From assembly GCA_013400115.1 (NCBI GenBank), contig VXBP01008528.1:105743-169742 (forward strand): 64,000 nucleotides of DNA, given 5' to 3'. Source of the stretch: Rhinopomastus cyanomelas (taxonomy: Eukaryota; Chordata; Aves; Bucerotiformes; Rhinopomastidae). The stretch's first letter is position 1, and every line of letters begins with the position of its first letter. The notes beneath the pieces were generated by a model. It did not search any database. It had not been told where the DNA came from and saw nothing but the letters and a program-made list of their open reading frames with translations. The position numbers and the translations under genes are program-made. Below, one piece after another: positions 10,043 to 21,074 of the stretch.

Positions 10043-12358
10043 ATTAATGACATCTTGTTGTCCTCCTTGTTCTCCTCTAGGTGAGATCAATACTTGCTTC
10101 AGTTGGTTCAATAATTTTCCATGGTCTGGAAATACTGTGACTCTCCACTTCCCAGGTTTCACACATCCCCTTCACAACCCTTTTTTGGAGCAAAGCCTCA
10201 CACACATCCTTCCATAGTCATTTCTTCCCCCACCCTCTACATGCTCTCAGAGGTGGGTGACACCAACACCATGCTCACACCACACAGTCTCTAACTATTT
10301 GAGGATGAGGTAGCTCAGGCCAGTTGCGTTGCAGGTGTCTAACTTTCCATCTCCATCCAAAAAACTGACATTAAAAAGGGCAGCACAGTCAGATTTTTCA
10401 CCATCCCACAGGAGATCAGCTTTTCCCTTGGTCTTCTTGTTTCTTACAAGTTTATAGTCAAATGTTGGGTTGAACTGCAAACAGGACCTTGAAACTAAGG
10501 AGATATAAAGGTGTTACACGACTAGACCATCAGAAATACTTTAGCTGCTTAGCAGCACCCGGAGCAGGAAAAGCAATGGGCAGGGCGGGCATCTTCCAGC
10601 CAGGGTTACCTTCAGTTTCTAGGGTCTGAAACACTGTGGGGCTGCCAGCACCTCAAAACTGAGTTGGTCAGGTATCTGCAGCAGAAACAGAAAGTGAGGA
10701 TAATCTAATCCAAGCCCCACTTTCAATAACGACCCAAGTTAGTAGCAATTAGCTATCCAGATTCATAGGAACCACCAACACTACGTGAGAAATCCCCCTC
10801 GCCTGTTACTTGAGAACTCACCAGCTGAATGCTTGACTACCTAGAGAATGTTTAACTGTTTGAGGATGTTTAGCTGTTCTGCAAGATAAAAAAAGCCAAA
10901 CAGGTTGTGTTTTCTATGGATTTAGATGAAATTTGGAACACACCTTCTTTTGGGTGTGCTGGAAACCCGTGCGTAAGCCTGTGTGCACACACGTGTTCTG
11001 AGTTGCTTAGCCATGGCAGGAGAGAAAACATGAAGCAGACCTCAGCAGGGTCTGAGACCTCAGCTGCTGGTCCTGCACTTTCTCTTGTAAATCAGAGGTG
11101 ACTCTCAGACCTGGCAGTGTTAATCTCCATCTCCAGTTGCTGTCATTCCTCCCTGTCTGCGATTCAGTCCTCCAAAGCAGGGCAAACCCTTTGACTCGAT
11201 GCACCTAGGCACCCCCTTTGCCATACATACACCAGGGACCTGTACTGCAACCAGATACAGCAGCAGCCTTGATTCTGCAGCTGATTCAGTGCAGAAACAT
11301 ATGCTCATCTCATATCTAATCTGTGACAGCGTATGTGTCTCTTATCCGCTGGCCTTGGGAGCTGGAGCAGGTCTGTGCCACGCGCTGCGCCGAGAGGTAT
11401 TTTGCTCAAGAATGTATCTGAAAGAGCTCTCTTGTCTACAGACTGGGGAGATATTTTCAATGCTGCACCAGAGCAATCTCCATCCCTCTCCTGCTGACCA
11501 AAGGGGAGTCTACGAAGATAGCGGTTTGAAGCAGCTGGAATGACTCAGGGCGATGGCGCAGAGCCATGTCGTCTCGGCACGGGCAGCTATTAATGGTCCT
11601 GGATTCAGTAACCTGATTATCCACGCTACCATATATCAAGTTCATCATGGGAATGGGTAACCCACAGATGAGTTCGTGCAGGGATGCCAAAGCCCTCAAA
11701 AAGGTACAAACTGCGTGGGATTTAAGAACGAGGATGAATTCATCTGCCTGTGGGAGCAGTGTTAATGTTCTTTTCAGTTGTGACACAGCCAGGTAAACGG
11801 AGAAGGACGACAGCCAACGGTGTGTTCAGGAAGGGCACTGAACCACACAAGTGGTTCCTCTTCTAAGGAAGGTTGGAATAAAGGGAAGTATGGAGCTGAT
11901 TCCCATAGGGAACATCCTTCTTGCTCCTCAAGAGCAGGACTGAGAAGAGCCAGGGGAGCTGGCCACATCCTTGCACCTACCCTAACCAGCACATGTTGCC
12001 TAAATAAAAAGTGATGCTTTGTGGTCTGTTCAGTGTTAATGGGTAATGGCAGCGGGAGAGGAAAACAGGACAGACTGAAACCTAATGTTCTCTGATGGTT
12101 TCAAGCTGCTGGAATGGTCCTCTAGGGTGGATCAGGTGGTCCCAGATCTGGCATGTGCTCCGTCTCCAGAAAAGGTGAGCAATTAAAAATGACTTTGATT
12201 GTCTTCTCAAACAGAACGAGTGGAGCCAGGATCTGAGCTCCCCTGTTTGCTTCCCAACCAGCAGGAGTGACAGTGCACAGAGGTGAAACCAGCAGTTCAG
12301 CAAATCTCTTCTGCCGGTGATAAATCTCTTCTTTTAAATCAATTTTGTCTTCCTTTTC
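10043..12358. other. CR1-free unique sequence with one exon-like frame
   Basis: 2.3 kb without identifiable repeats. Contains the exon candidate at 10295-10480 (separate entry) and a self-complementary GTGTGCACAC at 10981-10990 overlapping ACACGTGT at 10987-10994, an E-box. The remaining frames are motif-free. Confidence 0.4.
10295..10480 (-). other. Exon-like open frame, unidentified
   Basis: Minus-strand frame of about 58-61 codons, low in rare residues, hydrophilic in the middle (K-T-K-G-K-A-D) with a D-G-D-G-K-L-D motif and two cysteines, ending S-Y-L-I-L-K then TAG. Upstream on the same strand are two acceptor-like AGs: TTTATATCTCCTTAG, then GGTCCTGTTTGCAG directly before the codon for the first F. 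That would suit a last coding exon. I do not recognise the family, no poly(A) signal is obvious within ~150 bp, and a frame this long is also expected by chance. Confidence 0.15.
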
Positions 12359-12660
12359 TGGGAAGACGGAGCCAGGCTCTTCTCAATGGCATCTAGTGAT
12401 AGAACAAGGGGCAATCGGTGTCAGCTGGAGCATAGGAGGTTCCATATAAATATCAGCAGGAACTTCTTCACTGTGAGGGCGATGGAGCCCTGGAACAGGC
12501 TGCCATGGGGATTGTGGAGTCTCCTTCTCTGGAGACATTTCAAACCCACCTGGATATGTTCTGTGTGACTTGGTCTAGGTGATCCTGCTCTGGCAGGGGG
12601 ATTGGACTGGGTGGTCTTTCAAGATCCATTCCAATCCCTAATGTTCTGTGATTCTGTGAT
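12359..12660 (+). mobile_element. CR1 LINE fragment (subfamily A)
   Basis: Begins at GGAAGACGGAGCCAGGCTCT and runs through the ORF2 end, 3' UTR and a TTCTGTGATTCTGTGAT tail. A one-base deletion near 12516 breaks the frame. Confidence 0.92.
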
Positions 12661-12789
12661 CAGTAGCAGCTCTTTGGTGTCAAACTGTCCAGGAGCAGTC
12701 CTTCTGGTTTTCGCAGCCGTATCACCCTTTGAGCCTCGTCTGGACAACAGGGATGGACTAAGCAAGCCTTGCTCAGTTAAGATGGATAA

Positions 12790-12855
12790 CAGAATCACAG
12801 AACCAGTTGGCTTTGCAGAGATCATTAAGACCATGGAGCCCAACCATCAACCCCT
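12790..12855 (-). mobile_element. CR1 3' end scrap (old)
   Basis: AGAATCACAGAACCAGTTGG followed by a degenerate GATCATTAAGACCATGGAGC block. It is the most diverged of the 3' ends here, so the family call is less sure. Confidence 0.55.
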
Positions 12856-13324
12856 ATCCTCTGCTGTGTGGGAGGAGTCTGTCTTCACCTGAATCCTCTT
12901 ACCCAAGCTGTTCAGTTCATTGTAATTGCTTCCTGAGACTCAATTGTTTTCCAGCAATGAAAGCAGTTGCAGAAAGTACAAGGCACATTCATCTTGGATG
13001 CTTTACGGGCTGTATTTTGACTTCAGTTATAGTTAAATGGCAGAAGAGGCAAAATTCAAGTTGTTTATTTGATTAGCTGCCAAATCTCTTCTATTAACAA
13101 TCCCTGTGCCATGGCTGCTCCGCTTACATCCCAATTATTTCTCTGAAAGAGGAGAGGAGAATTAATAATGATCATGGAGTAACATTCAGTGGGAGATGGA
13201 AAGGCAAGGCTTGTGTTTCAGGCTCCCAGGCTGTGCGATGGACACAAACTCTGACTCGCAGCTGAAGTCGAGGTGCTGCAGGAGCACAAAGCAGGGCTGA
13301 GAGTGTTCCAGTGCCAAAGCCAAG
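12856..13324. other. Unique sequence, nothing recognised
   Basis: Includes a GAGGAGAATTAATAATGATC patch near 13153. No gene or repeat is identified. Confidence 0.5.
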
Positions 13325-13734
13325 TCACAGAATCCCAGAATTATTGAGGCTGGAGAAGCCCTCTCAGCTCAGCCAGCCCAGACCAGCACCTAACATCGAT
13401 CACCACAGCGGCCACATCAGGACACTAAGGGCCACAGCCAGGCTGGCCTTCAACACATCCTGACATGAGGACTCCACCACTGCCCTGGGAGTCCATTCCA
13501 GGCTCTGATCACCCTTTCCATGAGGAAGGGCTTCCTCGCATCCAACTGCCCTCCCCTGGCAGCTTCAGGCTCTGCCCTCTCATCCTGGCACAGGCTGCCT
13601 GGGAGAAGAGCTTGACCCCACCCTGAGTGCAACCTCCCTTCAAGGGAGTTGTACAGAGGGAGAAGGTCCCCTCTGAGTCTCCTCTTCTCCAGGCTAAACA
13701 TCCCCAGCTCCCTCAGCCTCTCCTCATTCCTCAG
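13325..13734 (-). mobile_element. CR1 LINE fragment (subfamily D)
   Basis: Minus-strand copy with tail-side block CACAGAATCCCAGAATTATT and GAGGCTGGAGAAGCCCTCTC, the marker of subfamily D (also at 14672 and 26143). Reads upstream to the ORF2 block for L-R-E-L-G-M-F-S-L-E. An 83-codon frame (13701-13450) is open but shifted before the end. Confidence 0.9.
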
Positions 13735-14671
13735 AAGGGAAGGACGCAGGACTCTGAGGAGACAGGTCTTTCCTTACTGTTCCTGCAGATTCCCCAGAAT
13801 CACTGAACCTCCACTTCTCCATTTTTCTACCTCTCCGCGGGGTCAGCAGGAAGCAGAGGATATCCCTTGTCCCACAAATCACATCCTTTAACTACAACTC
13901 ACCAACTCCCTCAAGAAACATCTCTGTGCTGATGCTTCCCACCATCCGGTGATGTCTCAGGATAAAACAGAGGAAGATACTGGAATCGAAGGCAGCAGAG
14001 AGCTCTGGAAACTTGCTTTGTGGTTTGATCTGAGCGCTGCTCGCTGGAAGGACAAAGCAGTGCCCTGAAGATTTAGGGAGCACCTTGAAGACTTGGAACC
14101 AATACGTTTACTGCTATATCCATCCCGCTGTTATTAAATTTAGGGGCTGTACAACATGACCAGCAATGACTGAGATAGAAGCCAGGATCTGCAGAGAAAT
14201 AACTCAGCCTCTGCTATGCCTCTGCCTACTGTTCATCACCTCCGTTGCTCCCAGCCTAATCTAAGATTATGATGGATTTACAGCAGGGATTAATTTAGGT
14301 CCCATCTCACCAAGTTCTCACTCCCTAAAGCTGCTTTGTTTTCCTTTGAGTTTGGAGCTCATAAGCTGTTGTCCCTTGGTGTTTGGAACGCAGGTAGGAA
14401 GAGCCGTGGGGCTAAGAGAAACTTTGCCTGGATCTAATCACCGCAGTTTGACATCTTGTCTTCGCAATAAATCTCTCCTGTATTGTCTCCTGAAGTCACC
14501 GGAGATGTGGAGAAGGAAATTGTAGTAGAAAAAAACCTCAGATGACACAAGGCATGAACTTTTCTTTTCTCAATGTCCTCCACATGGCCACCACCCTTAG
14601 CGGGCTGAGACGGTGAAATGCCCATCTACCTGCCGTCACACAGCAAAGGAAAAGGTGGTTCCAAACAGCAG
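13735..14671. other. Unique sequence between two subfamily D CR1 copies
   Basis: About 940 bp with no recognisable feature. The two flanking D copies share orientation but differ in truncation point, so this is not a simple duplication. Confidence 0.5.
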
Positions 14672-14950
14672 TTCACAGAATCCCAGAGTGATTGAGGCTG
14701 AAGAAGCCCTCTGAGCTCAGCCAGACCAGACCAGGACCTAACATCACCACAGCAGCCACACCAGGGCACTAATGGCCACAGCCAGGTTGTCCTTCAACAC
14801 CTCCAGGAATGAAGACTCCACCACTGCCCTGGGCAGTCCATTCCAGGCTCTGATCACCTTTTCCATGAGGAAGGGCTTCCTAACATCCAACTTAACCATC
14901 TCCTAGCAGCTTCAGGTCCTGCCCTCTCATCCTGGTGCTAGTTCATCCCA
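14672..14950 (-). mobile_element. CR1 LINE fragment (subfamily D)
   Basis: Same 3' structure as 13325 (TTCACAGAATCCCAGAGTGA tail side). It stops about 130 bp earlier, inside the segment for the R-A-G-x-E residues. Confidence 0.9.
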
Positions 14951-15647
14951 CTGCTCTTAAGCACCTCTATTAGGACACAGAAATGACCCTCTGGGAGTGC
15001 CCCTATCACCCCCCCCAAGAGAGACAGTTCACTGCTGAATAGGTGGCTAATTGAGGACTACTAGATAGACAGATCTCTTGGAGATTTACCCCACTCTGCT
15101 TGACACTACCAGGTTGTCCACCAGCACCACTGCCTGGAAGCTTCCCCCTCTTGAGGCAGCCTGGGCAGCTTGACATCTGCTAAATGTTTAGCGGGTATTT
15201 AGTTTCACAGGAAGAAAGAAGGGAACAAGCATCAATCTTCATGAAAAAGTGGCAGGAGGTGACATCTGCCCTCCTACTGTAGGAGGCTGTGGTGGTGTGT
15301 CTGGCTGTAGAGAGAGAAGCAAACCATGACCATTTCAACCCTCACCACCCTCGTGGAAAAATGACTCTGTGGGGAAAGGAAGGTGGAGATGCAGTCCAGT
15401 GGCCAAGGAACGTCACACACAGGGCTGCAGCGACAGCAGAGGGAATATGACTAAGCATCTGTGGCTGGCTAGTGCAAAACCAAACAAACCCAGCCAGTCT
15501 TCATGAGTATTAGCCAAACATGTGACTAAGAATTAGCCAAATGACTAAGAATTAGCCAAATGTGAGGCTGCACTGTGGTTCCAAGCTGAAGAAATAACCT
15601 GAAGAAGATCATGGGTGGTCTGGCTGGTTCTCCTGATGGCTGTGGAG
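14951..15647. other. Unique sequence with a short direct duplication
   Basis: Between 15509 and 15563 the phrase ATTAGCCAAA occurs three times, and TGACTAAGAATTAGCCAAA occurs twice in tandem (about 19 bp each). Otherwise nothing recognised. Confidence 0.5.
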
Positions 15648-16450
15648 CCACTCGGGAAGATTTGGACAGACTGGAGGAATTTAATGAGGTTCAGTAACTA
15701 CAAGAGTCCTTCACCTGGGAAGGAGTAATAAGAAGCATCAGTACAGGTTGTGGGATGATCTACTGGAGAGCACCTCTGTGGAGAGGGTTCTTGGAATTCT
15801 TGTGGACAACAGGTTCTCCGTGGAACAGCACTGTGCTCCTGTTGCCATGACGGAATCCTGGGACGGATCAAGAAGAGTGTGTCCAGCAGATCAAGGGAGG
15901 ATCTTCTCCCTCTCTACTCTGCCCTAGTGAGGCCACACCTGGAATGTTGTGTCCAGTTCTGGGTTCCCCAGTTCAAGAGTGACAGAGATCTAATTGAGAC
16001 AGTCCAAGGGATGGCCACAAGGATGACTAGGGTGGAGCATCTGCCTTACGAGGACACATTGAGAGACCTGGGGCTTTTCAGCTTGGAGAGGAGAAGGTTC
16101 CTAGAGGATTGAATCACTGTCTGTAAATTCATGAGGGCTGGGTGTTAAGAAGAAAGAGACAGTCTCTTTTCACTTGCACCCTGTGATAGGACAAGGACAA
16201 TGGGTGTCAGTTGGGGTGCAAGAACTTCCATCTCAACATGAGGAAGAATTTCTTTACTGTAAGGGTTACAGAGCACTGGAAGGGCCTGTCCAAGGAGGTT
16301 GTGGAATCTCCTCTGGAGACTTTCAAGACCCCTCTGGATGTGTTCCTATATGACCTGTCTTAGGTTCTATGATCCTGCTCGAGCAGGGAAGTTGGACTCG
16401 ATGACTCCCAAAGGTCCCTTCCATCTCCTAATGTTCTGTGTATCTGTCTG
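15648..16450 (+). mobile_element. CR1 LINE, 800-bp 3' part (subfamily E)
   Basis: One of the three longest copies. It starts in the reverse-transcriptase C-terminal region (segment for D-L-D-R-L-E and N-E-V-Q), passes the R-P-H-L-E-C-C-V-Q-F-W block (77 codons open, 15879-16112) and the 3' UTR, and ends near 16450. At least three frame breaks. The copy at 53310 is its closest relative in the window. Confidence 0.9.
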
Positions 16451-16500
16451 TGTGTATGTGCCACCACCTAGACACAAATTACCAACACCCAGACATTCCA

Positions 16501-16560
16501 GGGGATTGGACTGGGTGATCTCTCGAGGTCCCTTCCAATCCCTAATGATTCCATGATTCC
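16501..16560 (+). mobile_element. CR1 3' end scrap (subfamily A)
   Basis: Exactly the terminal 60 bp: GGGGATTGGACTGGGTGATC through ATGATTCCATGATTCC. It lies 50 bp downstream of a different CR1 subfamily in the same orientation. Confidence 0.8.
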
Positions 16561-17216
16561 CACTAAGCAATGACAAGGGATCATTACGGCACAGGATGGG
16601 TTAAGCTCAAGCTGGACAATGACTGTGGAAATTCTGAGGCTGTTTTGTCATGACCTGTCCAGGCCTGAAGCAAAACACCTTCAGCTGCCAGTCAAAGGCA
16701 AGACAGCATTTTTTTTTTCAGTGCTCAAGTGGCTGCAACCTGCTTCAAACCCAGAGCTGCTGAGGGCAGCTGATTAGGGAGAGGACGTCACAGCCCCAGG
16801 ACACAATTAACACAGACCCTTCCACCTGCTCTCCTCAGCCTCCAGTAGTGATAATTAATAACTCAGTACCTGAGCACCATGAGGTGCTGGAAGATTTAGA
16901 AGCCAAAAAAAGGATCAAACTGGATAATGGAGGATCTGGCCTCAGACACCCTGGGGGCAGAGAAAAAAGGAACAGATTCCAAAGCAGAGATGTCCTAAGC
17001 TAGGACATAAAGGGTTTCTGCTGTAATATAGGCTAGTCCAGGGGATAGAGACCCTCAAAGAGCAGGAGATCCAGGTTCTCTCTCATCCTTTACATCAGTG
17101 TTTCCTGAGAAATGTTTCACAATCTGTGATTTAAGAAAAAGAGCAGGTTAGAGGGTCCTGATACCTGGAGGAAAACTGCATGGCACAGAGGCTGTCTTGG
17201 GTGTGGGTCCACATAG
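16561..17216. other. Unique sequence, nothing recognised
   Basis: No repeat or gene signal, apart from a T10 run ending in CAG at 16710-16722. Confidence 0.5.
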
Positions 17217-17536
17217 TGACCTTCCAGCTCCTGAGAGGGGCTGTCAGAGGGCTGGGGAAGGCTGTTCCCGGGGGCAGGGAATGATAGGACAAGGGATCAT
17301 GGTTTGAAGACAGTAAAGGGCAGCTTGAGGGTGGACAGGAGGAAAAAGTTGTTGAATCTGAGGGTAGGAGACCACTGGAACAGGCTGCCAAGAGCTGCCC
17401 CATCCCTGGAGCCATTCAAGGTCAGGCCAGCTGGGGCTGTGGGCAACCTGGTCTGGTGAGTGCTGGCCCTGCTTGTTGTAGGGGGGTTGGACTGGATGAA
17501 GGTCCCTTCCAACTCTATGATTCTATGATTTATGAT
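17217..17536 (+). mobile_element. CR1 LINE fragment (subfamily B)
   Basis: Starts at GTGACCTTCCAGCTCCTGAG, within a few bases of the breakpoint of the 7679 copy. It carries a 10-bp deletion in the GGTGGTGGAGGCCCC marker and a well-kept octamer tail TCTATGATTCTATGATTTATG. Confidence 0.9.
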
Positions 17537-17843
17537 CCTCTTTCCCCCCTTCCTTCATGTTCGGTGCTTCTTGCTGCCCAGTTTGCAGGCTGGGCCACAG
17601 CTGCCTGACCTTGCACAGCTCCTGCAAAGCTCTGCCCAGAACAGCTGAAGGACTAACTTGCCAAGCAAACTGGAGCAATCAATAGGGGGAAACGATCAAG
17701 ACCTGAGCACGGCAAATGGTTTTCACAGGAATAGGAGAGAGAGATTTCAGAGGTGATAAAAGAAACACTAAAGCTGGAATCCAAGGCAGCTTCCAGTAGC
17801 AGAAGCAGGACAGAGACAACAAATATCACAGGAAAAAGTAATG
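17537..17843. other. Unique sequence, nothing recognised
   Basis: About 300 bp with no recognised feature. Confidence 0.5.
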
Positions 17844-17902
17844 AATCAAATCATTTAGGTTGGGAAAGACCTTTAAGATCAACGAACATCCACTACCCAA
17901 CC
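17844..17902 (-). mobile_element. CR1 3' end scrap (older subfamily)
   Basis: AATCAAATCATTTAGGTTGG followed by a GAAAGACCTTTAAGATCAA block on the plus strand. Tail degenerate. Confidence 0.65.
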
Positions 17903-18041
17903 TTGTCCCCAGGTTTTATATCCTACTCAGCCAACAAGAGGACCATACCCTCCTCCTTTGCTGGAGAAGGTTCAGTTTCTCTTAGACAACAAAATAAAAA
18001 GGATCAGAACTTTTATGAGTCTACCCTCAGCCTGCCTGAAG

Positions 18042-18173
18042 ATCACAGAATCATCCAGGTTGGAAAAGACCTTCAAGATCATCAAGTTCTACCTTCTGCC
18101 CTACAACCCCCAAATATTAAACCATCTCCTGAAACACCCTGGCTGCCTGTTTGTTGAACCTCTCCAGGGACAA
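18042..18173 (-). mobile_element. CR1 3' fragment (older subfamily)
   Basis: ATCACAGAATCATCCAGGTT, then GACCTTCAAGATCATCAAGT, then a degenerate block ending at CCTCTCCAGGGAC. It overlaps the longest open frame of the window (197 codons, 17958-18551 plus), which is antisense to this CR1 and not a real gene. Confidence 0.75.
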
Positions 18174-18810
18174 CAAAGGACAGACACCCAGACCTTCACC
18201 TTGACCTTGTCCTGCCTTTTCTTTAGTGGCAGGTTATTCTTTCCTACCTTTTGGGTCACGCTGAATCTTGTGAGAGAAGCCTCTAAGAGAGAAGAGGAAT
18301 GGTTTCCAGCTTGGTTGATGAAGATGACCGGAGTGATTGATAGGAGCACAAAACTGCCTCCTGTATGTTGTTTGGTTTTTACCTTTCAGCTCTGCCCCTC
18401 TGTTGCTGCTGGCCACGGAAATGTGGGTGACTGCATTTATCTAAAGCCTGTGATCAGCTCAGGTGCCCCGATTCCAGCACAGCGATACCTCACCTCAGCA
18501 CCCCCTCGCAGCTGCACAATTTGTACCCCTCAAAGAAGGGGTAATAAGTAGAAATACCAGGTATTTAGCCACGAAGTTTCAGGAGAAAACCAGTAATTTG
18601 TCATTAGTTCAATTCAGAGGACAGAACAAAACACTACTTTAAAAAATCTCTCCCGTTTTCCCTTCTTACCTCTCGTCGATGCTATTTCACCGGTGGGAAA
18701 AGGCAGGACAACCCTCCACACTCTATTTGCAGCCTGGAACAAGCTTCCTCTCAACATGCCCATCTTAAAAAAAAAATCTATTGGAGAAGGTACTAAGAGT
18801 AAGAAACCTG
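18174..18810. other. Unique sequence, nothing recognised
   Basis: Contains a Pbx/Hox-type TGATTGAT at 18335. No gene signal beyond the chance frame noted for the neighbouring CR1. Confidence 0.45.
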
Positions 18811-19484
18811 AGCAGCTTGACAGGACAGCCCTGAGGAGGACTTGGGGGTGATGGTGGAGCAGACATTAAAGAGGAGCCGTCAGTGACTACTGGCAGCCCA
18901 GAGAGCCAGCCGGCTGCAGCGAAAGTAGGGACAGTCGGTAGAGGGAGAGGGTTCTCCCTTTCTACTCTGCACTAGTGAGACCCCACCTGGAGTCCTGTGT
19001 CTGGTTCTGGAGTCCCCAACATCAGAAGGACACAGAGCTCCTGGAATCCTGGGTCCGGAGGAGAGCAACAGAAATGATCCAAGGGCTGGAGCACCTCCCC
19101 TCTGAGGACAGGCTGAGCAAGTTGGGGTTGTTCAGCCTGGAGAAGAGGAGCCTCCCAGGTGACCTTCAAGCTTTCCCATCTCTGAACAGGGCTACAAGAA
19201 AGCTTGGAGAGGGCTTTTGACACAGGTGGTACTGAGAGGACAAGGGGAAAGGGTTCCAGACTTGAAGAGGGGAGACTGAAGTTGGATGTTAGGAACAAAT
19301 TCTTTGCTGTGAGGCTGCTGAGATGCTGGAACAGGTTGCCCAAGGAAGTTGTGTCTGCCTCATCCCAGAAGTGTGTTGAAGTCCAGGTTGGCTGGGGCCC
19401 TGAGTAACCTGCTCTAGTGAAGGTGAAGGGGGGTTGGAACTAGATGATCTTTAAGGTCCCTTCCAGCCCTGCCCGTTCTAGGAA
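18811..19484 (+). mobile_element. CR1 LINE, 670-bp 3' part (subfamily F)
   Basis: From the segment for A-A-L-R-R-T-W-G in ORF2 through R-P-H-L-E-S-C-V-W-F-W (81 codons open at 18975-19220) to a 3' UTR reading GGGTTGGAACTAGATGATCT. It is quite different from A. The tail is not preserved and the frame is broken near 19170. Confidence 0.88.
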
Positions 19485-19552
19485 ACTATTTTTTGAAAGA
19501 AAACAGTGCTGGATAGTTTCTGTTCTTTCCCCCTGAACCTTCTTGCTTCTGT

Positions 19553-19578
19553 CCTGCTGACAACTAGGTGTCAGCAGG
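19553..19578. promoter_or_regulatory. 26-bp palindrome with two Maf-type half-sites
   Basis: Arms CCTGCTGACA and TGTCAGCAGG are perfect inverted copies separated by ACTAGG. Each arm contains TGCTGAC, the half-site of Maf recognition elements (MARE), here spaced wider than a canonical MARE. It lies ~20 bp upstream of a strong TATA box. Functional use is inferred, not shown. Confidence 0.35.
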
Positions 19579-19596
19579 AGTGTCATTTTTCTGCGG

Positions 19597-19607
19597 TATA
19601 TAAAAAG
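19597..19607 (+). promoter_or_regulatory. TATA box candidate
   Basis: TATATAAAAAG, an excellent match to the TATA consensus, predicting initiation near 19627-19632. The first downstream ATG (19709) opens only 26 codons, so a spliced or non-coding transcript would be needed. No initiator or donor site is convincing. Confidence 0.3.
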
Positions 19608-20261
19608 CTCTGAAGGCTTCTATGCATCTTCAAAACAACAAACCTGTGGGTTTCTTTGGGCAGCGGGGTGACAAGAGAAACAACACAACTTCCTTTGAAG
19701 GCTAGAAAATGCACAGCTCGCCCCGAAGTCGCGCTTGCGTGCGGTACCTCGCCGGGCAGTCGTTTGTGCCACAGGCTGGGTTGTCCTGACCTTCTCTGTG
19801 CCGGTTATCCAGCGGCTCCATCCCTCCGATGATGACTACAACCTCCTCAACCTGTGGGGAAGAGCTGGGAGAGCCAGTCAGTCAAACTGCAGAGTAATGA
19901 AAAGGTCAGCGCGGGGTAGCACAGAGCCTTCAGAGGCTGCATCAAGCAGCGCGTTCCACCTCCTCATCTTCACCAGAGAGACCGTAATGAGGGCAGAGAT
20001 CGGCACAGGCTGAGGGGACAGCTGCTGCAGGAACCCAAAATCTGAGGTAAGTTACAGTAGTCCTGAAATCTCTGGAAGCTTTGATCACAAGGGCAGGGAA
20101 TCTGCTTGGTACCCCTGGCAGGGACTAAAATGAGAGGCAACACCATGCAAATTTGATCAGGTGGGTTCAAAATGATGAATTTGGCTCTGCAAGGAAAAGG
20201 AAGAAAAAACACTGCTCAGGGCAGGCTCCAAAGGTGACTCCCTCCTCACAAGGAGTCCCAT

Positions 20262-20528
20262 GGAAAAGACAAGGGGTGATGGGTCTGAGTTACTCCTGGG
20301 GAGATCCCTGTTGGAGTCCAGGAGAAAATCCTTCCCCATGAGAACAATTAACCACTGTAATCATCTCCCAAAGGAAGACGTTGATTGCCCTGTATTGGAC
20401 CATTTAAAGACCCACCTTGTCAGGCTGCTGGGACAGCTAATTCAAACCCTATTTTCAGCTGGAGACGTTGGACTGGATGATTCTTGAGGTCCCTTCCCAC
20501 CTGCTATTTTATGAATCCACGAATCCAC
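20262..20528 (+). mobile_element. CR1 LINE fragment (diverged)
   Basis: GGAAAAGACAAGGGGTGATG start, degenerate ORF2 end, then GTTGGACTGGATGATTCTTG and an 8-bp tail of a different phrase, ATGAATCCACGAATCCAC. It belongs to none of the subfamilies above with certainty. Confidence 0.75.
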
Positions 20529-20949
20529 AACTACAGCAAGGTTCAGGGTGGCTTGTCCCAAGAGGACGGGTGTTTTGCCACATACAACCAAAACATCACT
20601 GTGAAACAAACAAACACGTTGCTTCACAGCTGGGAAACAAGAAAACACCCCCTGTGCTCCTCAGCAGGCTGTGTCTGGGATAGTGGGATGTGGCTGCAGT
20701 GGAGGATGTGCAGAGCCTTTAGTTGTGATGCATCAGCCACGTCTGCTGGTTGAGAAGATTCATGGAGGAACCTCATGACAGAAGCTCTTGGGCTGCAAAG
20801 CACTGGTATTGCTTCAATCCCTGTCTCTAAGGTGGGTCTATCCCTCATTCCAGCCCTGCCTTTCACCTCACTGCAGCTGCCTTGTCCCCCACCAGGGCTC
20901 CTCCGTGCCCATCCTCTTGCTCTTCTTTTGCAAAGCATCGTATTTCCTC
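20529..20949. other. Unique sequence, nothing recognised
   Basis: Overlapping frames on both strands (89 and 104 codons) are mutually antisense and motif-free. Confidence 0.45.
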
Positions 20950-21074
20950 AGATTCACAGAATGTTAGGGATCTCAAAAGATCATCTAGCCCAATCCCCTG
21001 CTAGAGCAGGATCCCCTGGACCAACTCACATAGGAACATGGCCAGAAGGGTTTTAAATGCCTCCAGAGAAGGAG
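20950..21074 (-). mobile_element. CR1 3' end (subfamily A)
   Basis: CAGATTCACAGAATGTTAGG through ATGCCTCCAGAGAAGGAG on the plus strand. A 10-bp deletion removes GGAAGGGACC near the tail. Confidence 0.87.

Larger units (their letters stand above)
19485..20261. other. Unique sequence with a promoter-like core
   Basis: Holds the palindrome and TATA box described separately. CpG frequency rises at 19720-19830. Frames here (up to 92 codons, 19735-20013) have no recognised motif. Confidence 0.4.

Noticed and set aside
17958..18551. Longest open frame in the window (197 codons, plus)
   Set aside because: Its first third is antisense to a CR1 3' end and the rest has no motif, splice logic or codon pattern of a real gene.
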